This document shows positions 6,698 through 14,338 of a stretch of 33,111 bases of DNA, in pieces (the first letter of the stretch is position 1; every line of letters starts with the position of its first letter). The translations under genes were made by a program, and so were the position numbers. The DNA lies in the NCBI RefSeq assembly GCF_002910905.1, contig NZ_NEUE01000215.1, positions 1 through 33,111 of the forward strand. Reading direction: 5' to 3'. Below the pieces are notes generated by a model. The model ran no database searches, had not been told where the DNA came from, and saw only the letters and a program-made list of their open reading frames with translations. Source of the stretch: Streptomyces sp. SM11 (lineage in GTDB: Bacteria; Actinomycetota; Actinomycetes; Streptomycetales; Streptomycetaceae).

Positions 6698-7591
6698 CTA
6701 CGGCTCGGTCGTGTTTGAGCCGGTTGATCCTGCGGACCCGGACGGGTCCCGATCGGCCCAGTGGGAGGGGCGGCTCAGCGATGCGGAGATCGCCGTTCTC
6801 GCGTTGCCCTTGGCTGCGTTGAGCTGGGCCTGGGTGAGGAACAGGCTTCCTGTGAGGTCGGCGCCCGAGAGGTCGGCGTCACGGAAGTCAGCACCGATGA
6901 GGTCGGCCAGTCGGAGGTCGGCGCCGGTGAGATCGGCGGCGATCAGATAGGCCCCGCGGAGATCCGCTCCGCGCAGGTCGGCGCCCCGCAGCCGAGCCCC
7001 CATGAGGTCGGCGCCGCGGTGGTCACGCTTCTTGCGGCGGGGCACGGTGGCCCGGACGAGTTCGCTGGTCCGCAGCAGCAGTCCGGCGACCCGGTCGCGG
7101 TGACCGGCGACGTCCAGTTCGGCGAAGTCGACGGCGGGGCGCGCGGTGTGCCGTTCCGTCGCTTCCAGGGCGCGGCGGAGCTCCGGATACAGGGGACGTG
7201 CGGCCGGCAGCGTCAGGGCTTCGGTGAGGTACCACAGCAGTTCATGGAGCTGGCGCATGACCGGGAACACCTGGAACATCTGCGCGGCGAGGTCGGGGGA
7301 CGAACGCCAGTCGCGGCCGCCGTAGGTCTCCTGGGAGACCTTCTGCCCGGCGCCGAAGCAGTCGTACACGGTACAGCCGGAGAAGCCCTTCGGGCGCAAC
7401 CGGGTGTGGATGCCGCAGCGGAAGTCGTCCTGGAGGTTGGGGCAGGGCCGTCCGGCGTCCTTGTCGATGGCGAAGTCCGACGAGGCCGTCAGCGTGAGTG
7501 CGACGCAGCACAGAGCGAAACAGTTCGTGCAGTCCGCGCGCAGAGCCTCCCGTCCGTTGTCGGGCACGGCGGTCGGTTCGTTCTCGGGCAC
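6698..7591 (-). CDS. Pentapeptide-repeat protein with Cys-rich N-terminal domain
   Basis: The 297-aa protein has a Cys-rich head: CTNCFALCC (residues 21-29), then RPCPNLQ, FRCGIHTRL and GCTVYDCFGAGQ. These spaced cysteines suggest a metal or iron-sulfur site, as in YkgJ-like domains. A helical middle follows, then about fourteen A(D/N)LXX pentapeptides (around 192-262: GADLMGARLRGADLRGADLR and so on), which fold as a right-handed quadrilateral beta helix. The repeat block ends in LTQAQLNAAKGN, a usual cap. Some pentapeptide proteins mimic DNA and protect gyrase, but most are of unknown role. The start is GTG at 7591 with GAGGA upstream. It converges with the SRPBCC gene. Confidence 0.9.
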   Translation of the reverse strand: MPENEPTAVPDNGREALRADCTNCFALCCVALTLTASSDFAIDKDAGRPCPNLQDDFRCGIHTRLRPKGFSGCTVYDCFGAGQKVSQETYGGRDWRSSPDLAAQMFQVFPVMRQLHELLWYLTEALTLPAARPLYPELRRALEATERHTARPAVDFAELDVAGHRDRVAGLLLRTSELVRATVPRRKKRDHRGADLMGARLRGADLRGADLRGAYLIAADLTGADLRLADLIGADFRDADLSGADLTGSLFLTQAQLNAAKGNARTAISASLSRPSHWADRDPSGSAGSTGSNTTEP

Positions 7592-7696
7592 GGGTGGCGG
7601 GTCCTCGCGTGGGTGGTATTGCGGAAGGTACGGGTGTAGAGCACATGAGTCTACCGGGGCGACGCCCGGTGGCGACGCTCCCGTCGGCCTCTGCCC

Positions 7697-7726
7697 GTCT
7701 GCCGGCGTCTACCGGCGTCTGCCGGT
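7697..7726. repeat. Three tandem 10-bp repeats GTCTRCCGGY
   Basis: The copies are GTCTGCCGGC, GTCTACCGGC and GTCTGCCGGT, at 7697, 7707 and 7717. A related GTCTACCGGG lies further left, near 7650. The period is one helical turn, so all copies face the same side of DNA. They lie 37 bases before the gene at 7763, in the divergent region opposite the pentapeptide gene. Confidence 0.75.
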
Positions 7727-7762
7727 GCACACTGGGTGCGGTACGGATCACGAGGGGGACGC

Positions 7763-8236
7763 ATGGGAGCTGAGGAGAGCACCGGATTCGAGCCCGCGAC
7801 CGGTGACGGCCCACCGGCTGCGGAGCCCGCGGCGGCACGGGCCGCTTCGGTGCGGACCGCGTTCGAGGGACTGCTGCAGATCCGTCGCCTCACCGGCGCC
7901 GGGCGGCCCGCCCCCGAGGCCGTGCCCGCGCTGTGGGAACTCAACCGCCCGGTCAGGGCGGTCGCGTTGGCACTGGAGAGCTCGGGGTCGACGCCTTCGG
8001 CCGTCGACCCGTCGGGGCGCCGGGTGTCGGCCGGATACCGGGTGAGCGACGGGGAGTCGGCGGGTTCGGTACGGGTCGAGTGGATCGGGCCACCCGGCAG
8101 CGGCGCCGCCCACGGCGAGGAGCAGGCGTTGGCCGACTGCGCTTCGGCCTTGCGGGATCTGGGCTGGACCGTGCTGCTCTACCGGGGGCCCCGCAGACGG
8201 CGCTACCTGGAGGTGGAGCCGCCGAGCGGGTTGTAG
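7763..8236 (+). CDS. Conserved-looking protein of unknown function
   Basis: The 157-aa product is soluble, with an Ala/Pro-rich start. A folded part follows from about residue 30 (AASVRTAFEGLLQIRRLTG). It includes VRAVALALESSGSTPSAVDPSGRRVSAGYRV, a short acidic turn and a final strand-helix-strand (LADCASALRDLGWTVLLYRG, then RRRYLEVEPPSGL). I recognise no family. ATG at 7763 follows GAGGGGGACGC; an in-frame GTG at 7736 is less well placed. Third-position GC is high throughout, so it is very likely real. The three 10-bp repeats just upstream may control it. Confidence 0.7.
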   Translation: MGAEESTGFEPATGDGPPAAEPAAARAASVRTAFEGLLQIRRLTGAGRPAPEAVPALWELNRPVRAVALALESSGSTPSAVDPSGRRVSAGYRVSDGESAGSVRVEWIGPPGSGAAHGEEQALADCASALRDLGWTVLLYRGPRRRRYLEVEPPSGL

Positions 8237-8334
8237 GGCCCGGGGGCAAGCGGGCACGGCCGGACTTGAGGGGGCGTTGTCAGACCCATGGGAGATGCTT
8301 GACGGCCAGACAGCTCTGAGAAGGAGAAGCTGAG

Positions 8335-8562
8335 ATGGACAACGACGAGCTCGCCGCGGCGCAGGCGTACGTCCGCCTGTTGGAAGCCACCCGAGCAGCT
8401 CTCGCGGACCCCGACGACGCACCGCTCTACCTGCCGCTGCTCACCTCTCCGATGCGGGAGGCCGACCAGGCTCTGCGCAGTGCGGGGCTGACGGGCAACG
8501 AGGACCGGCTGTTCGCTCTCGTCCGGGCACTGCAGCCGAGTCTTTCCGGCAGCGACAGATAG
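8335..8562 (+). CDS. Small soluble protein of unknown function
   Basis: The 75-aa acidic, helical product (MDNDELAAAQAYVRLLEATR at the start, LFALVRALQPSLSGSDR at the end) has no membrane segment, cysteines or known motif. The start is well supported: AAGGAG lies 8 bases before ATG at 8335. It stands 98 bases after the gene ending at 8236 and may be a separate unit. It converges with the hydrolase gene at 8638. Confidence 0.7.
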   Translation: MDNDELAAAQAYVRLLEATRAALADPDDAPLYLPLLTSPMREADQALRSAGLTGNEDRLFALVRALQPSLSGSDR

Positions 8563-8572
8563 GCGCGTCGGA

Positions 8573-8610
8573 CAGGCCCGCGGCGGATGGGTCTGGGCCG
8601 GACGGGCCTG
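8573..8610. terminator. Weak hairpin and GC repeats between convergent genes
   Basis: CAGGCCCG (8573-8580) can pair with CGGGCCTG (8603-8610) or with a second copy at 8618-8625. The loop is long (22 bases or more), so this is only a likely terminator. Confidence 0.4.
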
Positions 8611-8637
8611 CGCCGGGCGGGCCTGCACCGGTCCGTC

Positions 8638-9741
8638 CTACTCGGTCTGGCCCTCCTGCGTGCGGGCGCCCATCGGCCCCGGTGCGAGACCGAGCTCTTG
8701 TTCGCCGGAGCCGAGCGGTGCGAAGAACCGGGCGACCTCCTGGTCGTCGACCTCGGCGAGAGAGCCCGGCTTCCACTGCGGGTCGTTGTCCTTGTCGATG
8801 ATCCGGGCGCGCACACCTTCCACGAAGTCGGGGTGCTCGAACGCCCGGCTGGAGACGCGGAACTCCTGGTCGAGGACGGCTTCCAGGCTGTCGAACCGGG
8901 CTGCCCGGCGGACGGCCGCGAGCGTGACCTTGAGCGCGAGGGGCGACTTGGCCAGGAGTTCGTCCGCCGCCGTCCCGGCTGCCGCGACGTCACTGCCGCG
9001 CAGCCGTCGGACGATCTCCTCCACGGTGTCCGCCGCGTAGCAGGCGTCGATCCAGTCGCGCTGCGCGGCGAGCTCGCCTGCGGGCGGCTCCGTGGCGAAC
9101 CGCTGGACGATGCCCGCGACGGGGGTGCCCGGGCCGGCCGACTCGCCCAGCGCTTCGGTCAGGGCCGGCAGGAGGCGGGCCGGGACGTGGTGATCGGCCA
9201 GACCGCAGAGAACGGCGTCGGCCGCTCCGACGGAACGGCCCGTGAGTGCCAGATGTGTGCCCAGTTCGCCGGGTGCGGAGGCCAGCAGTCGGGTGCCCCC
9301 GACATCGGGAACGAAGCCGATCGCGGTCTCGGGCATGGCGACGCGTGAGCGTTCGGTGACGACACGGATTCCGGCGTGGGCCGACACTCCGACTCCGCCG
9401 CCCATCACGATGCCGTCCATCAGCGCGACGTACGGCTTGGGGAATCGGGCGATGCGGGAGTTGAGGCGGTACTCGTCACGCCAGAACTCCAGGGAAGCAC
9501 GCCCCGAGGCCCGTGCGTCGTCGTGCAGGGCGCGGATGTCGCCACCGGCGCACAGGCCTCGGTCACCCGCCCCGGACAGCAGCACCACGTCGATCGCTTC
9601 GTCCTCTTCGGCGCGGGTCAGGGCTGTGTCGAGAAGCCGCACCATGGTGTGGCTGAGGGCGTTGAGGGCCCTGGGGCGGTTCAGTGTGATGTGCAGGCAT
9701 GTGCCTCGCGTCTCCAGCAGGACGGGCCGGTCGTCGTTCAT
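8638..9741 (-). CDS. 3-hydroxyisobutyryl-CoA hydrolase (enoyl-CoA hydratase family)
   Basis: The 367-aa protein belongs to the crotonase superfamily, in the longer HIBYL-CoA hydrolase branch that cleaves 3-hydroxyisobutyryl-CoA in valine breakdown. Landmarks are LCAGGDIRAL (oxyanion loop 1), YVALMDGIVMGGGVGVSAH (oxyanion loop 2) and MPETAIGFVPDVGGTRLL, which holds the catalytic Glu and the branch-typical FPDVGG-like turn. The C-terminal half (PLALKVTLAAVRRA, then FVEGVRARIIDKDNDPQWKPGSL) is also typical and absent from plain hydratases. ATG at 9741 has GGAG 7 bases upstream. The last residues form a variable polar tail. No other valine-pathway genes are adjacent. Confidence 0.9.
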   Translation of the reverse strand: MNDDRPVLLETRGTCLHITLNRPRALNALSHTMVRLLDTALTRAEEDEAIDVVLLSGAGDRGLCAGGDIRALHDDARASGRASLEFWRDEYRLNSRIARFPKPYVALMDGIVMGGGVGVSAHAGIRVVTERSRVAMPETAIGFVPDVGGTRLLASAPGELGTHLALTGRSVGAADAVLCGLADHHVPARLLPALTEALGESAGPGTPVAGIVQRFATEPPAGELAAQRDWIDACYAADTVEEIVRRLRGSDVAAAGTAADELLAKSPLALKVTLAAVRRAARFDSLEAVLDQEFRVSSRAFEHPDFVEGVRARIIDKDNDPQWKPGSLAEVDDQEVARFFAPLGSGEQELGLAPGPMGARTQEGQTE

Positions 9742-9957
9742 GCGTGCACTCCGCTCGCTGTGCTCGTGGACATCTGGGACACCTTCCATGGTCATGGATG
9801 GTCCTCGGCCGCCATTCTGCGGCTCCCGGACCGCGCCGGGAGCAGTGGGGGCCTGTACGGGGCGGGCCGCTGTGGCACTCCGATGGATACGGCTCGACAA
9901 TTGAGGCCTACGGGGTGCGCCGACGCACGGCCCCGCCGGACGACCTCCGGAGCAGGA

Positions 9958-12090
9958 ATGACCGACGACGAACGGCGGCAGGACGCCGAAGCATCTCCGC
10001 TCCGCCGGATCGACCGGAACAGCAACGGTGAGATCCGGCCGACGGAACGCCTCGCCATGAATCGGACCGGCAGCTTCGACTGGGACCTGGACACCAGAAC
10101 CCTGGACATCGACGAGGCCGGGCTCATGGTGTTCGGCGTGGATCCTGCGACGTTCGACGCACGACCTGGCGCACTGCTGGAGCGCCTGGAACCCGCGGAA
10201 AGGGCCCGGCTCGACGTTTCGATCGACGACGCCATCACCGGCGGCAGCAATTCCTACAGCATCCACTTTCGCGTGCCGCTGGACGACGGGACCACGCAGT
10301 GGACCCATGTCCAGGCCCGCATCCTGCGATCGAAGGACGGAAGAGCCCACCGGATCGTGGGGATCGTCCGGGACGCGACGGCGGAGGTCACCCATTCGGC
10401 CTTCGTTCTCGATCTGGAAAAGCGGCGGCAGCGCCAGACCAATATCGTTGAACGTACAACAAGTTCCATGTCCCGTGCGGTGACCGTGGACGATGTGACA
10501 GCCGCCCTCACCGGACCCGGCGGGCTGGCCCGCCTCGGCGCGGACGGTCTCGTCCTGGGGCTCGTGGAGAATTCCGCGCTGAACATCGTCGCGCTGAGCG
10601 GTGAGTCGCTCGAGGCGCTGGACGGTCTCGGCTCCGGTGGGCTCGACCGCAACCTCCCCCTCGCGGACGCCATCCGCAGCGGACGCCCCCGGTTCATCAC
10701 CTCCCTCGCCGCGCTGGCCCGGCGCTATCCGGAGCTGGAGCCCCATCTCGGCAGGCTCAGGTTCCGGGCGGCGGCATATCTTCCGCTGGTGGCCCAGGCC
10801 CGGTCGCTCGGCGGGCTGGCCCTCTTCTACCGCGAGCGCACGGTCTTCAATGCGGACGAGCGCATCCTCTGCCTGGGCCTGGCCGCCATCGTGGCCCAGT
10901 CCCTGCAACGGGCGATGCTCTTCGACGAGGAGAGGGAGTTCGCCACCCAGCTCCAGTCCGCGATGCTCCCGCCCCGGTTACAGGACATCGAGGGCGGCGA
11001 GGTCGCGGTCCGGTACCACGCCGCGTGGAGCGGCCGCCAGGTCGGCGGCGACTGGTACGACGTGATCGCCCTGCCCAAGAACCGTTACGGGCTGGTCGTG
11101 GGGGACGTTCAGGGGCACGACACCCACGCGGCCGCGATCATGGGCCAGTTGCGCATCGCCCTGCGCGCGTACGCCGCCGAGGGGCACCCGCCGGCCACCG
11201 TGCTGGCGCGGGCCTCCCGCTTCCTCGCCGAGCTGGACACCGAGCGCTTCGCCACCTGCACGTACGCCCAGGTCGACCTGGCGTCCGGAACGGTGCAGGT
11301 GGCGCGGGCCGGGCACCTCGGCCCGTTGATCCGACACGTCGACGGGCGGGTCGGCAGCCCACAGGTGCGCGGCGGGCTGCCGCTGGGCACCTCCACGGAC
11401 CTCCAGGACGAGGAGTACCCGGAGACCCGGCTCGACCTGGTGCCCGGTGAGACGTTTGTGCTGTACACGGACGGGCTGGTAGAGGAGCCCGGAGCCGACC
11501 TCGACACCGGGATCGACGCGCTGCGCAGCGAGGTGAGCGCGGGGCCCGCCGGGGCCGAGGCGCTGGCCGATCACTTGTCGGAACGGCTGTGGGAACGGTG
11601 GGGGTCGGGGGACGATGTGGCGCTCCTGGTCCTGCGCCGGAGCCCGGACGTCGGGTCGTCGCACGCGCCGCGGCTCCACCAGTACATCCACCAGGCGGAC
11701 CCGGAAGGGCTCTCGGACGCCCGCGCGATCGTGCGCCAGGCACTCACCGACTGGGACATGGCCGGGTTCGCCGACGATGCGGAGCTCGTCACGGGCGAGT
11801 TGTTGGTGAATGTGCTCCTGCACACCGAGGGCGGGGCCGTCCTGACGCTGGAAGTGCTGCCCGAGCCGGTACGGCGGATCCGGCTGTCGGTCCAGGACCG
11901 GTCCAGCGCCTGGCCGCGTCGGCGTACGCCGGGCGAGACGTCCACCTCCGGCCGGGGGCTGCTCCTGCTCGACGCGGTCGCCACGCGCTGGGGGATCGAG
12001 CCCCGCGGCGAGGGCAAGGCCGTCTGGTGCGAGATCGGGCCCACTCCCCCGCCCGCCACCACGCCTCCGCCGACGGTCGCGGAACAGTGA
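9958..12090 (+). CDS. PAS-GAF-SpoIIE (PP2C) phosphatase with C-terminal RsbW-like ATPase domain; TTA codon
   Basis: The 710-aa cytosolic signalling protein is built from a PAS domain (about 35-140), a GAF domain (about 160-325), a SpoIIE/PP2C phosphatase domain (about 330-560; GGDWYDVIAL, VVGDVQGHDTHAAAIMGQLR, LYTDGLVEE, GDDVALLVL) and an HATPase of the anti-sigma kinase type (about 575-700; GELLVNVLLHT as N box, SGRGLLLLDAVATRWG as G box). One protein thus has both activities of sigma-B-like partner switching: dephosphorylating and phosphorylating anti-sigma antagonists. Codon 341 is TTA (10978-10980), so full translation needs bldA tRNA and should be linked to development. ATG at 9958 follows GGAG by 5 bases. 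No antagonist or sigma gene is adjacent, so its partners are elsewhere. A strong hairpin follows. Confidence 0.93.
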   Translation: MTDDERRQDAEASPLRRIDRNSNGEIRPTERLAMNRTGSFDWDLDTRTLDIDEAGLMVFGVDPATFDARPGALLERLEPAERARLDVSIDDAITGGSNSYSIHFRVPLDDGTTQWTHVQARILRSKDGRAHRIVGIVRDATAEVTHSAFVLDLEKRRQRQTNIVERTTSSMSRAVTVDDVTAALTGPGGLARLGADGLVLGLVENSALNIVALSGESLEALDGLGSGGLDRNLPLADAIRSGRPRFITSLAALARRYPELEPHLGRLRFRAAAYLPLVAQARSLGGLALFYRERTVFNADERILCLGLAAIVAQSLQRAMLFDEEREFATQLQSAMLPPRLQDIEGGEVAVRYHAAWSGRQVGGDWYDVIALPKNRYGLVVGDVQGHDTHAAAIMGQLRIALRAYAAEGHPPATVLARASRFLAELDTERFATCTYAQVDLASGTVQVARAGHLGPLIRHVDGRVGSPQVRGGLPLGTSTDLQDEEYPETRLDLVPGETFVLYTDGLVEEPGADLDTGIDALRSEVSAGPAGAEALADHLSERLWERWGSGDDVALLVLRRSPDVGSSHAPRLHQYIHQADPEGLSDARAIVRQALTDWDMAGFADDAELVTGELLVNVLLHTEGGAVLTLEVLPEPVRRIRLSVQDRSSAWPRRRTPGETSTSGRGLLLLDAVATRWGIEPRGEGKAVWCEIGPTPPPATTPPPTVAEQ

Positions 12091-12112
12091 CGGGCCGATA
12101 GAGGTGGCGGGC

Positions 12113-12158
12113 GTCGAGGGGGTGCCGCATCACCACGGTGATGCGGCACCCCCTCGAC
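12113..12158. terminator. Strong bidirectional hairpin terminator (22-bp perfect repeat)
   Basis: Arms at 12113-12134 and 12137-12158 are perfectly complementary with a 2-base centre (inner sequence CACC-AC-GGTG). It lies between convergent genes ending at 12090 and 12298. The stem is unusually long and has no U-tract. Confidence 0.88.
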
Positions 12159-12297
12159 CACGGCTCGTACGGTCTCGACCACGGCCCCGACGGGCTCGGC
12201 CGTCGGTTTCGGACGGGCTCCAGCAGCTTCCCGCGTTCCTACGGCTCACGAGGCCCGCTGCCCCGCCTGCCGGCGCGGGCCGCTGAGTGCGGGAGCG

Positions 12298-12918
12298 TCA
12301 GTTCTGGGCGGTACGCCGCTTACGGACGGCCCACAGGATGCCACCACCGGCCAGCAGCACCGCGACAGCGGCGCCACCGATGACCGGCGTCGTCGACGAC
12401 GAGCCGGTCTCGGCCAGGTCCGGCGAGCTCGGGCTCGGGGCCGGCACGGCGGGTGCGGACTCCGAAGGCTGCTCGCTGGGGGTGGCGCTCGGCTCGGGCG
12501 TCTCCGACGGGGCCGGCTCCGTAGGGGTCGGCCCGGGCGGCGTGGTACCGGGCTCCTCGTCGCACACCTTCGCGGTCTTCGACGTGTCGATGGAGTGCTT
12601 GCCGTCGCCGTCGGCGTCCTTGACGACCAGTCGGACGGTCACCGGCTTGTCGTGCTCGGGAAGCGTCAGCTTCTTGTGGAACTCACGGCCGAACGTCTCG
12701 GTGGGGAGCAGGTCCTTGCCGTCCACCGAGACGGACACCGTGTTGGGGACATCGCTCGTGTAGTCGGTGAGGTCAACAGTCACCTCGGAGCAGGTCACGG
12801 CCCAGGTGGGAGTGTGAGCCGCGGCCGGACCGGCGGAGAGGACGCCTCCGGTCAGACCGACGACCGCAGCGGCCACGAGCGCTCCGGCGCCACGCCACGA
12901 TCTCCTGGGTATGCTCAT
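12298..12918 (-). CDS. LAETG-type sortase-anchored surface protein
   Basis: The 206-aa precursor has an N-terminal signal peptide (MSIPRRSWRGAGALVAAAVV..., probable cleavage after AGPAAA near residue 34). A small extracellular domain (about 35-120) holds two cysteines (43 and 119) that could pair. A Pro/Ser/Thr/Glu-rich wall-spanning stalk follows (about 121-166). The end is a sorting signal: LAETG at 168-172, a hydrophobic segment and the basic tail RKRRTAQN. LAXTG is the motif used by class E sortases in Streptomyces. GGAGGAAG lies just upstream of ATG 12918. No sortase gene is next to it. The domain has no recognised function; surface display is a firm inference from the motifs. Confidence 0.9.
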   Translation of the reverse strand: MSIPRRSWRGAGALVAAAVVGLTGGVLSAGPAAAHTPTWAVTCSEVTVDLTDYTSDVPNTVSVSVDGKDLLPTETFGREFHKKLTLPEHDKPVTVRLVVKDADGDGKHSIDTSKTAKVCDEEPGTTPPGPTPTEPAPSETPEPSATPSEQPSESAPAVPAPSPSSPDLAETGSSSTTPVIGGAAVAVLLAGGGILWAVRKRRTAQN

Positions 12919-13110
12919 GGGTTCTTCCTCCAGATACTTCTCATCGCCCGAATGGCGGTGAGGCGCACAGTACTGCCATCGCCAAGGAACGGCACAGTCG
13001 CCCCGTACGCATCTCCTCGCACCAACTCCGGCCATATCCCCGCTACTTCCGGCAAGGCGGGCAGACTCCTGTCGTACTTCCCTCCGGCGTTGGCCGAATG
13101 AGAGGATGGG

Positions 13111-13628
13111 GTGTGCATCCATCTGCCGCCGCCCGGGCGCCCGAACCCGCAGCATGACCCGGCGGTGACGCTGCCCGGGGCGCTCGCCGGGGAGGACATC
13201 GCCGTGTCGTACGCCTCCCTCTGACGCGTACGCATCTCACGGCCGCGCCGCCGGCCGCGGAGCAGGGCATCGAGGTCCGGATCCATGACGGGATCCGGGA
13301 ACTGTCGGCCGGTGACCTGGAAATGCGGGCCGACGAGGACGCCGTCCGCCAGCGTCCGACGACCGCCTTCGCCTGGTCCGCCGGGGACATCGCCCGCCGG
13401 ATGCCCGAGGGCGAGAGCGGGACGGAGGCACCGGCCCGCTTCGACGCGGTGGTGGCCGAGGCCGGGGAGCCCGGGACCACGGCGCTCGTCAGTCATGGTC
13501 CCCCGATCCGTGTGTGCACCGCTGCCCGCGCACGGAACGTCACAGTCGAGTTCGCCGCCGAACACGGCCTGGGCAGCACGGGCGTGGTGGTGGTTGTGGA
13601 GGTCGAAGGCTCGCCGGACACGGGGTGA
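13111..13628 (+). pseudogene. Broken histidine phosphatase gene
   Basis: GTG at 13111 follows AGAGGA and opens a frame reading ...PGALAGEDIAVSYASL, which stops at TGA (13222-13224). In the next frame the same protein continues: PLTRTHLTAAPPAAEQGIEV, then ELSAGDLEMRADEDAVRQ, TAFAWSAGDIARRMP, TALVSHGPPIRVCTAARARN and HGLGSTGVVVVVE, ending at 13628. Together they follow the phosphoglycerate-mutase-like family, including the second catalytic His region (VSHG). A one-base loss near 13216-13220 explains the break. The N-terminal RHG motif is also gone (IHLPPPGRP where family members have IHLVRHG). The gene is therefore dead twice over. It runs opposite the sortase substrate gene. Confidence 0.72.
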
Positions 13629-13810
13629 ACGGCCCTTTCCCGGGCCGGGACGGTTGTCCCCGGGGTCACCGCGAGCGGCGCGGCGGACGGCGCCCCGGCC
13701 GGGCGCACGCTGCCGGGCCCTAAGCCGGGACCGACAGCTGATCACCCCTTCGCCTGATCGCCGCGCTCGCTCCTACTGGCGGGACAGCGCGATGGGAGGA
13801 CGCTATGGCG

Positions 13811-14299
13811 TCACAGCGCCTTGTGCATGATGTGAAGCCCCACATACCCCTGGGTCGGGTGGTTGAAGCCCTCCGGGAGGGTGCCGATCACGTCGAAACC
13901 GATCGACCGGTACAGCTTGACGGCGTGGGTGTTGGTCCCGACCACCGCGTTGAACTGCATGGCCCGATACCCTTCGGAACGAGCCCAGTCGACCGAGTGT
14001 TCGCACAGCGCACGCCCCACTCCCCGGCCGGAGTGAGCGGAGTCGACCATATAGGTGGCGCTGGCTATGTGGGACCCGTTGCCCATGTGGTTGCGGTTCA
14101 TCTTCGCCGTGCCGAGCACCGTCCCGGCATCGTCCACGGCGACGACCACCCGGCTCGGCGCCGCGACGAACCACCATCCCTCGGCGTCCTCCTTACCAAG
14201 ATCGAGCGGATAGGTGAGCGTCTCGCCCGCGGAGACGATCGCACGGAAGAACGGCCAGATGGCGGGCCAGTCCTCGGAGGTTGCTTCCCTGATCAACAT
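13811..14299 (-). CDS. GNAT-family N-acetyltransferase
   Basis: The 162-aa protein is a single GNAT domain. It starts with LIREATSEDWPAIWPFFRAI, has a core strand GTVLGTAKMNRNHMG and the acetyl-CoA site SGRGVGRALCEHSVDWARSEG (Q/RxxGxG/A pattern as RGVGRA). It ends with FNAVVGTNTHAVKLYRSIGF and a short tail. It would transfer acetyl groups from acetyl-CoA to an unknown amine. ATG at 14299 lacks a clear Shine-Dalgarno site. It lies 39 bases after the DUF6397 gene on the same strand, so it may be read from that transcript. Confidence 0.9.
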   Translation of the reverse strand: MLIREATSEDWPAIWPFFRAIVSAGETLTYPLDLGKEDAEGWWFVAAPSRVVVAVDDAGTVLGTAKMNRNHMGNGSHIASATYMVDSAHSGRGVGRALCEHSVDWARSEGYRAMQFNAVVGTNTHAVKLYRSIGFDVIGTLPEGFNHPTQGYVGLHIMHKAL

Positions 14300-14338
14300 C
14301 CGGACAGGATGGCCTGCCCGAACGATCGGCGCGAACGT

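Noticed and set aside
6719..6737. Shared GGTTGATCCTGCGGA near 6723 and 24427
   Set aside because: Both copies lie at or near gene ends in different frames and stop matching after about 15 bases; most likely chance in GC-rich DNA.
6755..7020. Repetitive DNA in the pentapeptide gene, considered as a CRISPR or tandem array
   Set aside because: The 15-base periodicity is the coding of A(D/N)LXX repeats, with no spacers or palindromic repeat units.
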